NCBI GenBank assembly: GCA_943325595.2 | Contig: CALPQA020000002.1 | Coordinates: 1 to 24,080, forward strand | From: Auritidibacter sp. Marseille-P8566 | GTDB taxonomy: Bacteria; Bacteroidota; Bacteroidia; Flavobacteriales; Flavobacteriaceae | Reading direction: 5' to 3' | Length of the DNA stretch: 24,080 bases | In this document: positions 7,080 through 14,413 of the stretch, in pieces | Position numbering within the stretch: position 1 is the first letter of the stretch | How the letters are laid out: every line of letters begins with the position of its first letter | Program-made: the position numbers and the translations under genes | The notes under the pieces: model-generated | The model's input: the letters and a program-made list of their open reading frames with translations, nothing else | The model's database searches: none | What the model was told of the DNA's origin: nothing

Positions 7080-8663
7080 ATGAATACGCAGCTTGATATT
7101 TTTAAAAAGATAACAACAAATGTTTTGCTTGTGTCAGTTGCATTAGAAATGATTTTTTTTTTTAGTATTCCAAATATATTAGCATCGGTAGTATTACTAT
7201 ATGGTTGGCTACTAATTAAAACGGTAGTTTTGACAAATTATAATATGATAAATTATCCAGTTTCATTTTTAATGATTTTTGGTTTAGCTTTATTTCATTA
7301 TATATTGCCATTGCCTTTAACATTATTTGAGTTAAAAGAAGTTACCTATAATTTAGTTGTACCAATGCTAACTTTTTGGCATCACTTCCTATTTGTTACA
7401 ATTATAGTTTTTACGTACAAATTATATATAAGTTTATCGAATAGGAAAAATGTATTTAGAAATATATTAGTTCAAACTGATTTTTATAAATCGCCTTCAG
7501 ATCGAATTATTTGGATTAGTTCGTTTCTTGGATTATTTGCGAGTTTTTATAATTACTTTATTTTTGGAGCAAATCAGAAGGAACATATTGATAGGGGGTT
7601 ATTATATTACATTGCGGGTTTTTTTATTCCTTTTTTATGGATGCCTGTAATTATACCATTTAGAAAACTTAGAAATTTAAAAACTGAAAAAGTAAATGCA
7701 AGTTTAATTGTTAAAATTATTATTTATTCCTGTTTAGTTCTAATTATTGCTCTGGTGAGTAACATGAGAACTATTTTATTTACTGGAATCTCAACATTTT
7801 TTTTAGTATTTGTTATTGGAGTATTATTTGGATATTATGATTTTAAAAGATTATTAACGATTAAGCGGATGATAATATTTGGACTTATTTTATTTGTTAG
7901 TATTGGTCCTCTGGTTGATTTAGGAATTACAATGGTTATCGTGAGAGGAGATAGAGGCAAATTATCAACTACTGAATTTATAGGTAAAACAATTTCAGTT
8001 TTTCAGGATAAAAAAAGTATTCAAAAAATAAAAGATATAGGAGGTCTTGCAGTTGATACAGATGAATATACTTTTAAAAAATGGAACGAAGATTACCTGC
8101 AGAATTTATTTCTTAATAGATTTGTAAATTTAAAAATTTCAGATAATTGCCTATATAATGCTCAACATATTGGATATCAAAATCCAAAAATGCAAGAAAT
8201 GTTATATGATAAAATAATAGCTTCTTTACCCAATGCAATTATTGGAAATTTCGGTATGAGTTTTGAAAAAAAAGTAGAAATAGAAGCGTTTTCATTTACA
8301 GACTATTTATATAGTTTATCAGTTAATGATCCAGCAGTTAAAGGTTGTGCTATAATTGGAACAATGCCCGGTTTGGGTATGGCAATATTTGGTTATTGGT
8401 ATTTATTAATAATTGTACCTGTTTTTGTTATCCTATTTTATATGTTTGATTCTTTTGTAAATATTAATAACGGCAAAATAATCTTCTCGTACTTATTCTT
8501 TATGATGTTAATATTAATTGTAAATAATTTTAACGATAGACATGTCTATATATATGAATTTAGACTCATTCTTAGGGGTTACATCGAATATATAGTTTTA
8601 TTTATTCTGACAATGAAATTTGTTAGATATATAGAATCCTTTTTATTCGCAAAAAAAATATGA
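7080..8663 (+). CDS. Candidate O-antigen/polysaccharide polymerase (Wzy-like membrane protein)
   Basis: A 527-residue integral membrane protein with roughly ten or more hydrophobic segments and one large, more hydrophilic stretch around residues 290-410, the layout expected for Wzy polymerases with a big periplasmic loop. A segment with SNMRTILFTGISTFFLVF precedes that loop. Wzy proteins have little sequence conservation, so the call rests on size, topology and context: a single such protein in a locus that also has a flippase, an initiating transferase and Wzc/Wza. It starts 7 bases after the second tandem glycosyltransferase and overlaps the next gene by ATGA (8660-8663). The coding sequence is extremely AT-rich and has an 11-T run at 7153-7163. 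A different polytopic membrane protein is the main alternative. Confidence 0.72.
   Translation: MNTQLDIFKKITTNVLLVSVALEMIFFFSIPNILASVVLLYGWLLIKTVVLTNYNMINYPVSFLMIFGLALFHYILPLPLTLFELKEVTYNLVVPMLTFWHHFLFVTIIVFTYKLYISLSNRKNVFRNILVQTDFYKSPSDRIIWISSFLGLFASFYNYFIFGANQKEHIDRGLLYYIAGFFIPFLWMPVIIPFRKLRNLKTEKVNASLIVKIIIYSCLVLIIALVSNMRTILFTGISTFFLVFVIGVLFGYYDFKRLLTIKRMIIFGLILFVSIGPLVDLGITMVIVRGDRGKLSTTEFIGKTISVFQDKKSIQKIKDIGGLAVDTDEYTFKKWNEDYLQNLFLNRFVNLKISDNCLYNAQHIGYQNPKMQEMLYDKIIASLPNAIIGNFGMSFEKKVEIEAFSFTDYLYSLSVNDPAVKGCAIIGTMPGLGMAIFGYWYLLIIVPVFVILFYMFDSFVNINNGKIIFSYLFFMMLILIVNNFNDRHVYIYEFRLILRGYIEYIVLFILTMKFVRYIESFLFAKKI
7153..7163 (+). repeat. T11 homopolymer in the polymerase candidate
   Basis: Eleven T residues encode the end of Ile25 and Phe26-Phe27-Phe28, in the first membrane segment. 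A one-base slip would terminate translation early in the gene. Confidence 0.9.
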
Positions 8664-9670
8664 TTAGCTTTATGAAATTACAAAATTTATTTTTAAAATC
8701 TCTTAAAAAGATTTTTCAAGTTATTACAAATAAAAAATTCATAAATCCAGATTGCGATTTTAACAGACAGTCAGCAAATGATAAGATTTATAAATTGTTG
8801 GTTGCAGAAGAACCCTGTATGATTGCCAGATTCGGAACAACAGAACTTATCACAATCAACAACTATTTGTGTACAATTCAAGACAAACCATTTTTATTAA
8901 AAATTTGGAATTATATTTCCGATAAAACACATTTGCCATGGTGGAATACGGATAACTTTTACTTTTTAGACGTATATTCTGGGGTATTTCCTCCCAATGA
9001 AATTACTTCAATTAATTTTTCTAAACGTTACTTAGAAGATATTCCATTAATAGATCTTTTGGGTTCTTTTCAGTATTATGAAAAATTCATGCCTTTGAAA
9101 CAAAATATAGCCAACTTGCATTTGGAAACATTATATCCCTTCTTTGTGGAAAATCCCTGGACTCGTGCCTTGAAAGGAAAAAAAGTATTAATAGTTCATC
9201 CATTTGAAGAAACCATACAAAACCAATACAAAATAAGGGAACAACTCTTCAAACATCCTGATGTATTGCCTGAATTTGAATTGATAACACTAAAAGCAAT
9301 TCAATCGGCTGCAGGAATTAGACCAAACTTCAAAGATTGGTTTGAAGCACTCAGACAAATGGAAAATCAAATTGATGCAATTGATTTTGACATTTGCATT
9401 TTAGGATGCGGTGCATACGGTTTGCCTTTGGCAGCGCATGTTAAGAGAATGGGTAAAAAAGCATTCCATATTGGAGGAGGATTACAATTACTTTTTGGAA
9501 TAAAAGGTAAAAGATGGGATGATCCAAAATATGGAATAGAAGCATTTAAATCTTACAAGGGATTAATGGCAAACTCTTACGTTAGTTTATATAATGAAAA
9601 TTGGATTAAACCCCTTGAAGTAGATACACCAAAAACATCTAATAAAATTGATGACGCTTGTTATTGGTAA
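8660..9670 (+). CDS. GT-D-fold-like protein, putative glycosyltransferase
   Basis: A 336-residue soluble protein. I match it tentatively to the GT-D-like group (DUF1792 relatives), with an N-terminal MIARFGTTEL (residues 54-63) where classical members have RFGDGE. The middle has LKGKKVLIVHPFEETI, and the C-terminal half has FDICILGCGAYGLPLAAHVKRMGKKAFHIGGGLQLLFGIKGKRWD, a block typical of these proteins. If the relation is right, it transfers a sugar during repeat-unit assembly. The first Asp of the DxE motif is Thr60 here, with Glu62 kept, so catalysis may differ or the protein may do something else. The start codon overlaps the polymerase stop (ATGA at 8660-8663), suggesting translational coupling; an in-frame ATG at 8672 is the alternative. 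Confidence 0.6.
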   Translation: MISFMKLQNLFLKSLKKIFQVITNKKFINPDCDFNRQSANDKIYKLLVAEEPCMIARFGTTELITINNYLCTIQDKPFLLKIWNYISDKTHLPWWNTDNFYFLDVYSGVFPPNEITSINFSKRYLEDIPLIDLLGSFQYYEKFMPLKQNIANLHLETLYPFFVENPWTRALKGKKVLIVHPFEETIQNQYKIREQLFKHPDVLPEFELITLKAIQSAAGIRPNFKDWFEALRQMENQIDAIDFDICILGCGAYGLPLAAHVKRMGKKAFHIGGGLQLLFGIKGKRWDDPKYGIEAFKSYKGLMANSYVSLYNENWIKPLEVDTPKTSNKIDDACYW

Positions 9671-9686
9671 AAAAGCACAAATAAAT

Positions 9687-10313
9687 ATGATTTTAGATTT
9701 AATTAAAAATATAAGGAATACTATAATATCATTTAAAATAAGATATTGTGATATCAAAAGGAGTAAATTGGGATATAGGGGGAAGAACGTTCAAATTTCT
9801 CGACCTTCGATCATAAAAGGTATTGAAAATATTTATATGTATGAAAATACCAATATTTTTAGTAATGCATTAATTATTTCTGTCTGGGCTAAATTTGTAA
9901 TGAAAAAAAATTCGGGAGCTGCTGAGGGATTGACCGTTATTACTAGTAACCATACTTTTCAAGTTGGTGTTTTTTTTAAATCTTTAATGAACAAAGAAGA
10001 AACTGCTAAAGATGTTGTTGTAGAAGAAGACGTTTGGTTAGGGGCAAATGTGACATTACTATCTGGAGTTACAATCGGAAGAGGCGCTATTGTTGGAGCG
10101 GGGTCTGTTTGTAGAAAAAGTGTACCTCCTTACGCAATTGTAACAGGGAATCCATCAAAAATTGTTGGTTTCAAATTTACGCCTGAAGAAGTTTTGGCAC
10201 ATGAAAAAATACTATACTCAGAAACTGAAAGACTACCATCTTCAATTTTAGAAAAAAACTACAATAAATACTTCATTAATAGAATAAACGAAATAAAGGA
10301 ATTTCTTAACTAA
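9687..10313 (+). CDS. LbH (hexapeptide-repeat) acyltransferase
   Basis: A 208-residue left-handed beta-helix acyltransferase. It has a conserved His in ITSNHTF, then VVVEEDVWLGANVTLLSGVTIGRGAIVGAGSVCRKSVPPYAIVTGNPSKIVGFKF, a classic WcaF/VatD/NodL-like C-terminal helix with the GNPSK element. I chose ATG 9687, which has an A-rich leader (ATAAAT) and lies 16 bases after the preceding stop. An upstream in-frame ATG at 9648 would overlap the preceding gene by 23 bases and add 13 residues that do not look like the family. It lies directly before the acyl carrier protein / reductase / synthase cassette (gap 14 bases), so it may use an acyl group from that ACP rather than acetyl-CoA; this is inference from position. 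Acceptor unknown. Confidence 0.85.
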   Translation: MILDLIKNIRNTIISFKIRYCDIKRSKLGYRGKNVQISRPSIIKGIENIYMYENTNIFSNALIISVWAKFVMKKNSGAAEGLTVITSNHTFQVGVFFKSLMNKEETAKDVVVEEDVWLGANVTLLSGVTIGRGAIVGAGSVCRKSVPPYAIVTGNPSKIVGFKFTPEEVLAHEKILYSETERLPSSILEKNYNKYFINRINEIKEFLN

Positions 10314-10327
10314 TAAATATTTACATC

Positions 10328-10555
10328 ATGAACTTAGAAAATTTTACGGCAAAATTTGCAGATCAATTTGATAATACGGATTCTAGTGAAATTAAATCAA
10401 ATACAATTTATAAAGACTTAGATGAATGGGACTCAATAATGGCAATGTTAATAATTGGATTCATCAAAACTGAATATGGAATAAATGTGACAAATGTTGA
10501 ATTAGTAAAGTCAGATACAGTTCAAGATTTATTCAATTACATTTCAATAAAATGA
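10328..10555 (+). CDS. Acyl carrier protein (dedicated, locus-specific)
   Basis: A 75-residue acidic protein. The phosphopantetheine attachment site is Ser36 in LDEWDSIMAM, the DSL-type motif, followed by GFIKTEYGINVT and the C-terminal helix DTVQDLFNYI, as in stand-alone ACPs. It would carry an acyl group as a thioester once loaded by a holo-ACP synthase encoded elsewhere. It is not the housekeeping AcpP: the sequence differs from the canonical ADSLDTVELVM region, and it sits in a glycan locus, overlapping the next gene by ATGA (10552-10555). With the reductase and ketoacyl-ACP synthase downstream it forms a minimal acyl-building set. Product unknown. Confidence 0.9.
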   Translation: MNLENFTAKFADQFDNTDSSEIKSNTIYKDLDEWDSIMAMLIIGFIKTEYGINVTNVELVKSDTVQDLFNYISIK

Positions 10556-11304
10556 TAAGTTTAAATAATCCATTTTCATTAGTTGGGAAAACAATTCTGG
10601 TCACAGGAGCATCTTCTGGAATAGGTAAGTCTGTTGCAATTGAAAGTTCGAGAATGGGAGCTAGATTAATCATATTAGGTCGAAATTCAAATCGTCTACT
10701 TGAAACAATGTCATTGCTTTTAGGAGAAGGCCATTCCTTGAAAGAATTAGATTTAAATAATTCTAATGAAGTATCAGACTATGTTAATGGACTCTCTAAA
10801 TTAGACGGAATAGTTTTTTGCGCAGGAACACAAAAAACAACAATGACTAGATTTTTATTAAGACATGAAATTGATGAAGTTTTTGAGACAAATTTTTTCG
10901 CAACCGTTAACTTGAATCAACAATTATTAAGCAAAAAGAAAATAAATAAAAATGCTTCGCTTGTGTTCATTTCTTCCACTGCATCCGGATTGGTTGCTGA
11001 ATATGGCAATGCTGCATATAGCGCTTCAAAAGGCGCCATAACTGCTTATTCTAAAGTTTTGGCACTTGAATTAACTTCTCAAAAAACAAGAGTAAACATA
11101 ATTTCTCCAGGTATGATTAAAACACCTCTTTTGTCTAAAATTGATGTTGATGAAAATCAACTATTGGAAGATGAAAAAAGGTATCCATTTGGTTATGGTA
11201 ATCCTGAAGATGTAGCTTTTGCGGTTATTTATCTTTTGTCAGATGCTTCTAAATGGGTAACTGGATCCGATATTCTTTTAGATGGAGGCTTAACATTAAA
11301 ATAA
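10552..11304 (+). CDS. Short-chain dehydrogenase/reductase (FabG-like, putative ketoacyl-ACP reductase)
   Basis: A 250-residue classical SDR. The cofactor motif TGASSGIG is at residues 18-25. The catalytic region has Ser at about 142 (FISSTASG) and Tyr156/Lys160 in AAYSASK. The late motif INIISPGMIKTPL-type region is present (VNIISPGMIKTPL). The final GSDILLDGGLTL is typical of FabG-like enzymes. The start overlaps the ACP stop by ATGA, implying coupled translation. Next to an ACP and a KAS III, the most natural role is NAD(P)H-dependent reduction of a 3-oxoacyl-ACP to a 3-hydroxyacyl-ACP. An oxidoreductase acting on a sugar nucleotide is possible but less likely, as such enzymes are usually from the extended SDR group. 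Confidence 0.88.
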   Translation: MISLNNPFSLVGKTILVTGASSGIGKSVAIESSRMGARLIILGRNSNRLLETMSLLLGEGHSLKELDLNNSNEVSDYVNGLSKLDGIVFCAGTQKTTMTRFLLRHEIDEVFETNFFATVNLNQQLLSKKKINKNASLVFISSTASGLVAEYGNAAYSASKGAITAYSKVLALELTSQKTRVNIISPGMIKTPLLSKIDVDENQLLEDEKRYPFGYGNPEDVAFAVIYLLSDASKWVTGSDILLDGGLTLK

Positions 11305-11324
11305 ATATAAATATAAATATAAAT
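11301..11324 (+). repeat. (ATAAAT)x4 tandem repeat spanning reductase stop and synthase start
   Basis: Four perfect hexamer copies begin one base before the reductase stop codon (11302-11304) and end with the first two bases of the next start codon (ATG 11323-11325). Adding or removing a unit would leave both proteins unchanged but alter the intergenic spacing by six bases. Confidence 0.92.
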
Positions 11325-12330
11325 GAAAGCATTTATTAATAGTATATCTTATTATTTGCCAAGTGAATTGTTAACTAATAAAGAATTAGTTGAAAAATTT
11401 CCAGAATGGGATATTGAAAAGATTTCAAATAAAATAGGGGTTAATCAAAGACATATATCTGGTGTAGGAGAAACGGCTGGAGATATGGCGGTAAAAGCCG
11501 CAATAAAACTTTTTGAAGATTTTTCAATAACTCCTGATTCAATAGATTTTATTTTATTTTGTACACAAAGTCCAGACTATCTATTACCAACTACTTCCTG
11601 CATTATTCAAGATAAATTAGGAATACCAATTACAGCTGGAGCATTAGATTTTAACCTTGGTTGTTCAGGCTATGTGTATGGTCTTTCATTAGCTAAAGGG
11701 CTTATTTATGGGAAAATAGCAAAAAATGTATTGTTACTAACAGCCGAAACATACACTAAGCATATTCATCCAAGTGACAAAGGAAACCAATCTATTTTTG
11801 GTGACGGAGCAACAGCTACTTTAATTACAACAGAAGGTTTTGCAGAAATTGGTGATTTTGTTTTAGGAACTGATGGAAGGGGTGCTAATGATTTAATTAT
11901 TCAAAGTGGTGGTTCTCGAAATCCAACATATACTAGTGAATCGGATGTAAAAAGTGAGTTTTCAAATTCGCCAAATCACCTTTTTATGAATGGTTCCAAA
12001 ATTTTTAATTTTACTTTGGAAGCTGTTCCAATATTAGTTTTTGATACTTTGCAAAAAAATAATATTAAAAAAGATGAAATTGATTTATTTGTCTTTCATC
12101 AGGCTAATACATTTATGTTAAATACCTTAAGAAAGGTCTGTGATATAAGAAAAGATCGATTTTATATTGATATGGAAGACATTGGAAATACAGTTTCATC
12201 TACCATTCCTATTGCTTTGGCTAGAATACAAGATAGAAATGGTTTTAGAGATTTTAATAAAATATTATTGGCAGGTTTTGGTGTAGGTTATTCTTGGGGT
12301 GGATGTATTTTAAAGTTATGTAAAAACTAA
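11323..12330 (+). CDS. 3-oxoacyl-ACP synthase III family protein (FabH-like)
   Basis: A 335-residue KAS III-type thiolase-fold enzyme. The full catalytic triad is visible: Cys114 in NLGCSGYVYGL, His259 in VFHQANTFM, and Asn289 in IGNTVSSTIPIAL. The C-terminal GFGVGYSWGGCIL is the normal family ending. KAS III enzymes condense an acyl-CoA starter with malonyl-ACP to give a 3-oxoacyl-ACP. The presence of Asn rather than Asp argues for a true condensing enzyme instead of a CerJ-type sugar acyltransferase of the same fold. The gene follows the ACP and reductase; together they could give a 3-hydroxyacyl (for example 3-hydroxybutyryl) group for glycan acylation. It is unlikely to be the housekeeping FabH because of its location. 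Its leader is a hexamer repeat. Confidence 0.9.
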   Translation: MKAFINSISYYLPSELLTNKELVEKFPEWDIEKISNKIGVNQRHISGVGETAGDMAVKAAIKLFEDFSITPDSIDFILFCTQSPDYLLPTTSCIIQDKLGIPITAGALDFNLGCSGYVYGLSLAKGLIYGKIAKNVLLLTAETYTKHIHPSDKGNQSIFGDGATATLITTEGFAEIGDFVLGTDGRGANDLIIQSGGSRNPTYTSESDVKSEFSNSPNHLFMNGSKIFNFTLEAVPILVFDTLQKNNIKKDEIDLFVFHQANTFMLNTLRKVCDIRKDRFYIDMEDIGNTVSSTIPIALARIQDRNGFRDFNKILLAGFGVGYSWGGCILKLCKN

Positions 12331-12360
12331 TAAATAATAATAGTATAATAATTTTTTGAG

Positions 12361-13188
12361 TTGAAAAAAACAGCAGTCCTTTTAACGTGTTTTAATAGAA
12401 AGACAAACACTTTAGCTTGTTTGGAACAATTGTTTCGTATTAACAAAGATGTTAGTGTTTATCTTGTAGACGATGGTTCAACAGATGGAACGGCTGACGC
12501 AGTAGTGGTTCAATTTCCACAGGTGCAAATAATTTCTGGAAATGGAAATTTATTTTGGAATAGAGGAATGCATTTGGCTTGGCAAGTAGCCTCCCAAAAG
12601 AGTTATGATTATTATTTATGGCTTAATGACGATGTAGTACTTTATGAAAACTGTTTCAAGGAATTATTTTATTGTTCTCAAAAAAATTACAATAATGCTA
12701 TTATTTCTGGTATAATTGAATCTGTAGAAAAGGAAACAATATATGGAGGTACTGATATAAACAAGCGGCTAATAGAAGCTAATGGGATTCTTAACCCAAT
12801 AGCAAATATGAACGGTAATGTCGTGCTCGTTCCGAAAGATGTGTTTTTAAAAATGGGGAATCTAGACCCCTATTTTCATCACGATTTAGGAGACGTTGAT
12901 TATGGCTGGAGAGCAATTAGAAAAGGAATCGGTGTTTTTACTACAAGAACCGCAGTGGCTTGTGGTGAAAAAAATGACTTTTGTCGAGTACGATTAAATA
13001 AATCTTCGTTCTTAAAGCGTTTTAAAAGATTATATTCTCCACTAGGTTCAAATCCTAGAATTAATTTTTATTCCAAAAGACATCAATATGGAATAATTAA
13101 TGCTTCGGTTTATTATTTTTTTTTGCATTTTATCAATGTTATTCCTGATAGATTAAATGTCATCCTTTTTGGAAAGAAATATCAGTAA
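12361..13188 (+). CDS. Family 2 glycosyltransferase
   Basis: A 275-residue GT-A fold GT2 enzyme. The N-terminus VLLTCFNRKTNTLACLEQL leads to the nucleotide-binding VDDGSTDGT at residues 36-44. NGNLFWNRGMHLAW at 61-74 and the metal-binding LNDDV at 88-92 follow. A C-terminal region with HHDLGDVDYGWRA is typical of rhamnosyltransferase-like GT2 proteins, although the donor cannot be assigned. The start is TTG at 12361, since no in-frame ATG lies near the conserved N-terminus (12355-12360 reads TTTGAG). It is about 30 bases after the KAS III gene. A T9 run (13116-13124) lies near the 3' end. A 123-base gap without a recognisable gene follows. Confidence 0.88.
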   Translation: MKKTAVLLTCFNRKTNTLACLEQLFRINKDVSVYLVDDGSTDGTADAVVVQFPQVQIISGNGNLFWNRGMHLAWQVASQKSYDYYLWLNDDVVLYENCFKELFYCSQKNYNNAIISGIIESVEKETIYGGTDINKRLIEANGILNPIANMNGNVVLVPKDVFLKMGNLDPYFHHDLGDVDYGWRAIRKGIGVFTTRTAVACGEKNDFCRVRLNKSSFLKRFKRLYSPLGSNPRINFYSKRHQYGIINASVYYFFLHFINVIPDRLNVILFGKKYQ

Positions 13189-13311
13189 TTTTAAAAAATA
13201 ACTAGTAAAAATATTATGGATATTTAATATAATAATTAGTTCAAAAATCAGCAATAATAAAAGTAATACAAATTTGTATCAATTAGTAAATTTAATTGTA
13301 GGATTTTAATA

Positions 13312-14397
13312 ATGACACCATACCTAAGCACAAAAATAAAAATTGTATCATTTTTTTTGATTATAAGTGTATTGTATATCCATTCTGGTTTTCATCAAGA
13401 GGAAATAGAAGGGATGAAGCTGAATTATTTTGTACAACAATTGTTGAGTAATTATATTGGCAGGCTAGCAGTTCCTTTGTTTTTTTGTTTTTCAGGATAT
13501 CTTTTTTTTCTAAACACAAACAATCAAATTACAACGATTAGAAAAAAAATAAATTCAAGAATACATTCCTTAATACCTCCTTATTTATACGGTTGTATTT
13601 TTTTTGCAGCGGTTCTCTATTTAATAGCTAAACTGCCTGGAAGTAGGAAATATTTTAATGGTGGTGTAATTCGCTATTATAATCTTCCTTGGGATGATTT
13701 TATTAAAAATGTGTTTTGGATGGTTGACCAGGGAACTTCACCAATGGCATTTCAATTATGGTTCTTAAGGGATTTAATAATAGTAGTTGCAATCTCACCG
13801 ATTCTGTTTTACCTATTTAAATACATGAAATATTGGGGGTTTTTATTGCTTTTTTTACTGTCTTTTATTCCTTTTAACCAGTATTTCACTTTGAATTCAG
13901 CTGTGCCTACAACATTATTTACGTCCCTATTATGGTTTGCTTTAGGGGGCGTTTTAGCTGTAAATAATTCTAAATTAGTATTTAAAAAACGGTTGATTGG
14001 AATCGTTATTTTTCTTACATATTTATGCTTGTCGATTTGTGAAGAAATTGTGGGAGGTACATTTTTTGGAGCCATTTATCCATTAATTATTTTATTAGGA
14101 ATAAGCAGTATTTGGCTTACCTATGATAGTTTAGTAAAAAATAGTTTTAATGTTTCAAATTATAAATGGTTAGAAATTGCGTGTAGTTTTACGTTTTTTA
14201 TCTATTTGTTTCATGAACCAACCTTAAATATTGTTCGAAAAATAATCGTTACTGTCTTAGGAAAAAATTCAATGGGTTACCTAATTTCATATTTGATTTC
14301 GCCTTTGTTATTTGTTCTTATAGCGGTTCTTATTGGCTTAGTATTCAGAAATAAAGCGCCAAAAATATATTCCAATTTAGTTGGAGGTAGAGTATAA
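13312..14397 (+). CDS. Acyltransferase 3 family membrane protein (second copy type)
   Basis: A 361-residue polytopic membrane protein. The first helix contains IISVLYIHSGFH with the conserved His24, then PLFFCFSGYLFF near residues 55-66, followed by an Arg/Lys-rich loop and AFQLWFLRDLIIVVAISPI, all fitting the acyltransferase 3 / WecH-like family. It would add an acyl, often acetyl, group to a membrane-associated glycan intermediate. It is not an obvious recent duplicate of the acyltransferase at 1656; similarity is at family level. It starts after a 123-base gap (13189-13311) in which I see only AT-rich sequence and no convincing promoter or terminator. Several T8 runs lie in its 5' third (13351-13358, 13502-13509, 13598-13605). 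Acceptor unknown. Confidence 0.82.
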   Translation: MTPYLSTKIKIVSFFLIISVLYIHSGFHQEEIEGMKLNYFVQQLLSNYIGRLAVPLFFCFSGYLFFLNTNNQITTIRKKINSRIHSLIPPYLYGCIFFAAVLYLIAKLPGSRKYFNGGVIRYYNLPWDDFIKNVFWMVDQGTSPMAFQLWFLRDLIIVVAISPILFYLFKYMKYWGFLLLFLLSFIPFNQYFTLNSAVPTTLFTSLLWFALGGVLAVNNSKLVFKKRLIGIVIFLTYLCLSICEEIVGGTFFGAIYPLIILLGISSIWLTYDSLVKNSFNVSNYKWLEIACSFTFFIYLFHEPTLNIVRKIIVTVLGKNSMGYLISYLISPLLFVLIAVLIGLVFRNKAPKIYSNLVGGRV

Positions 14398-14413
14398 TAG
14401 TTTAAAAATAAAA

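Noticed and set aside
9648..9686. Upstream ATG start for the second LbH acyltransferase
   Set aside because: Would overlap the GT-D-like gene by 23 bases and add residues not seen in the family; ATG 9687 has a better leader.
11323..12330. KAS III gene as a CerJ-type sugar acyltransferase
   Set aside because: CerJ-like enzymes replace the catalytic Asn by Asp; here Asn289 is kept, so a condensing enzyme is the better reading, although a transfer role is not fully excluded.
13189..13311. Promoter or small gene in the 123-base gap
   Set aside because: No TTG-N17-23-TAnnTTTG match of useful quality and no open frame with a plausible start.
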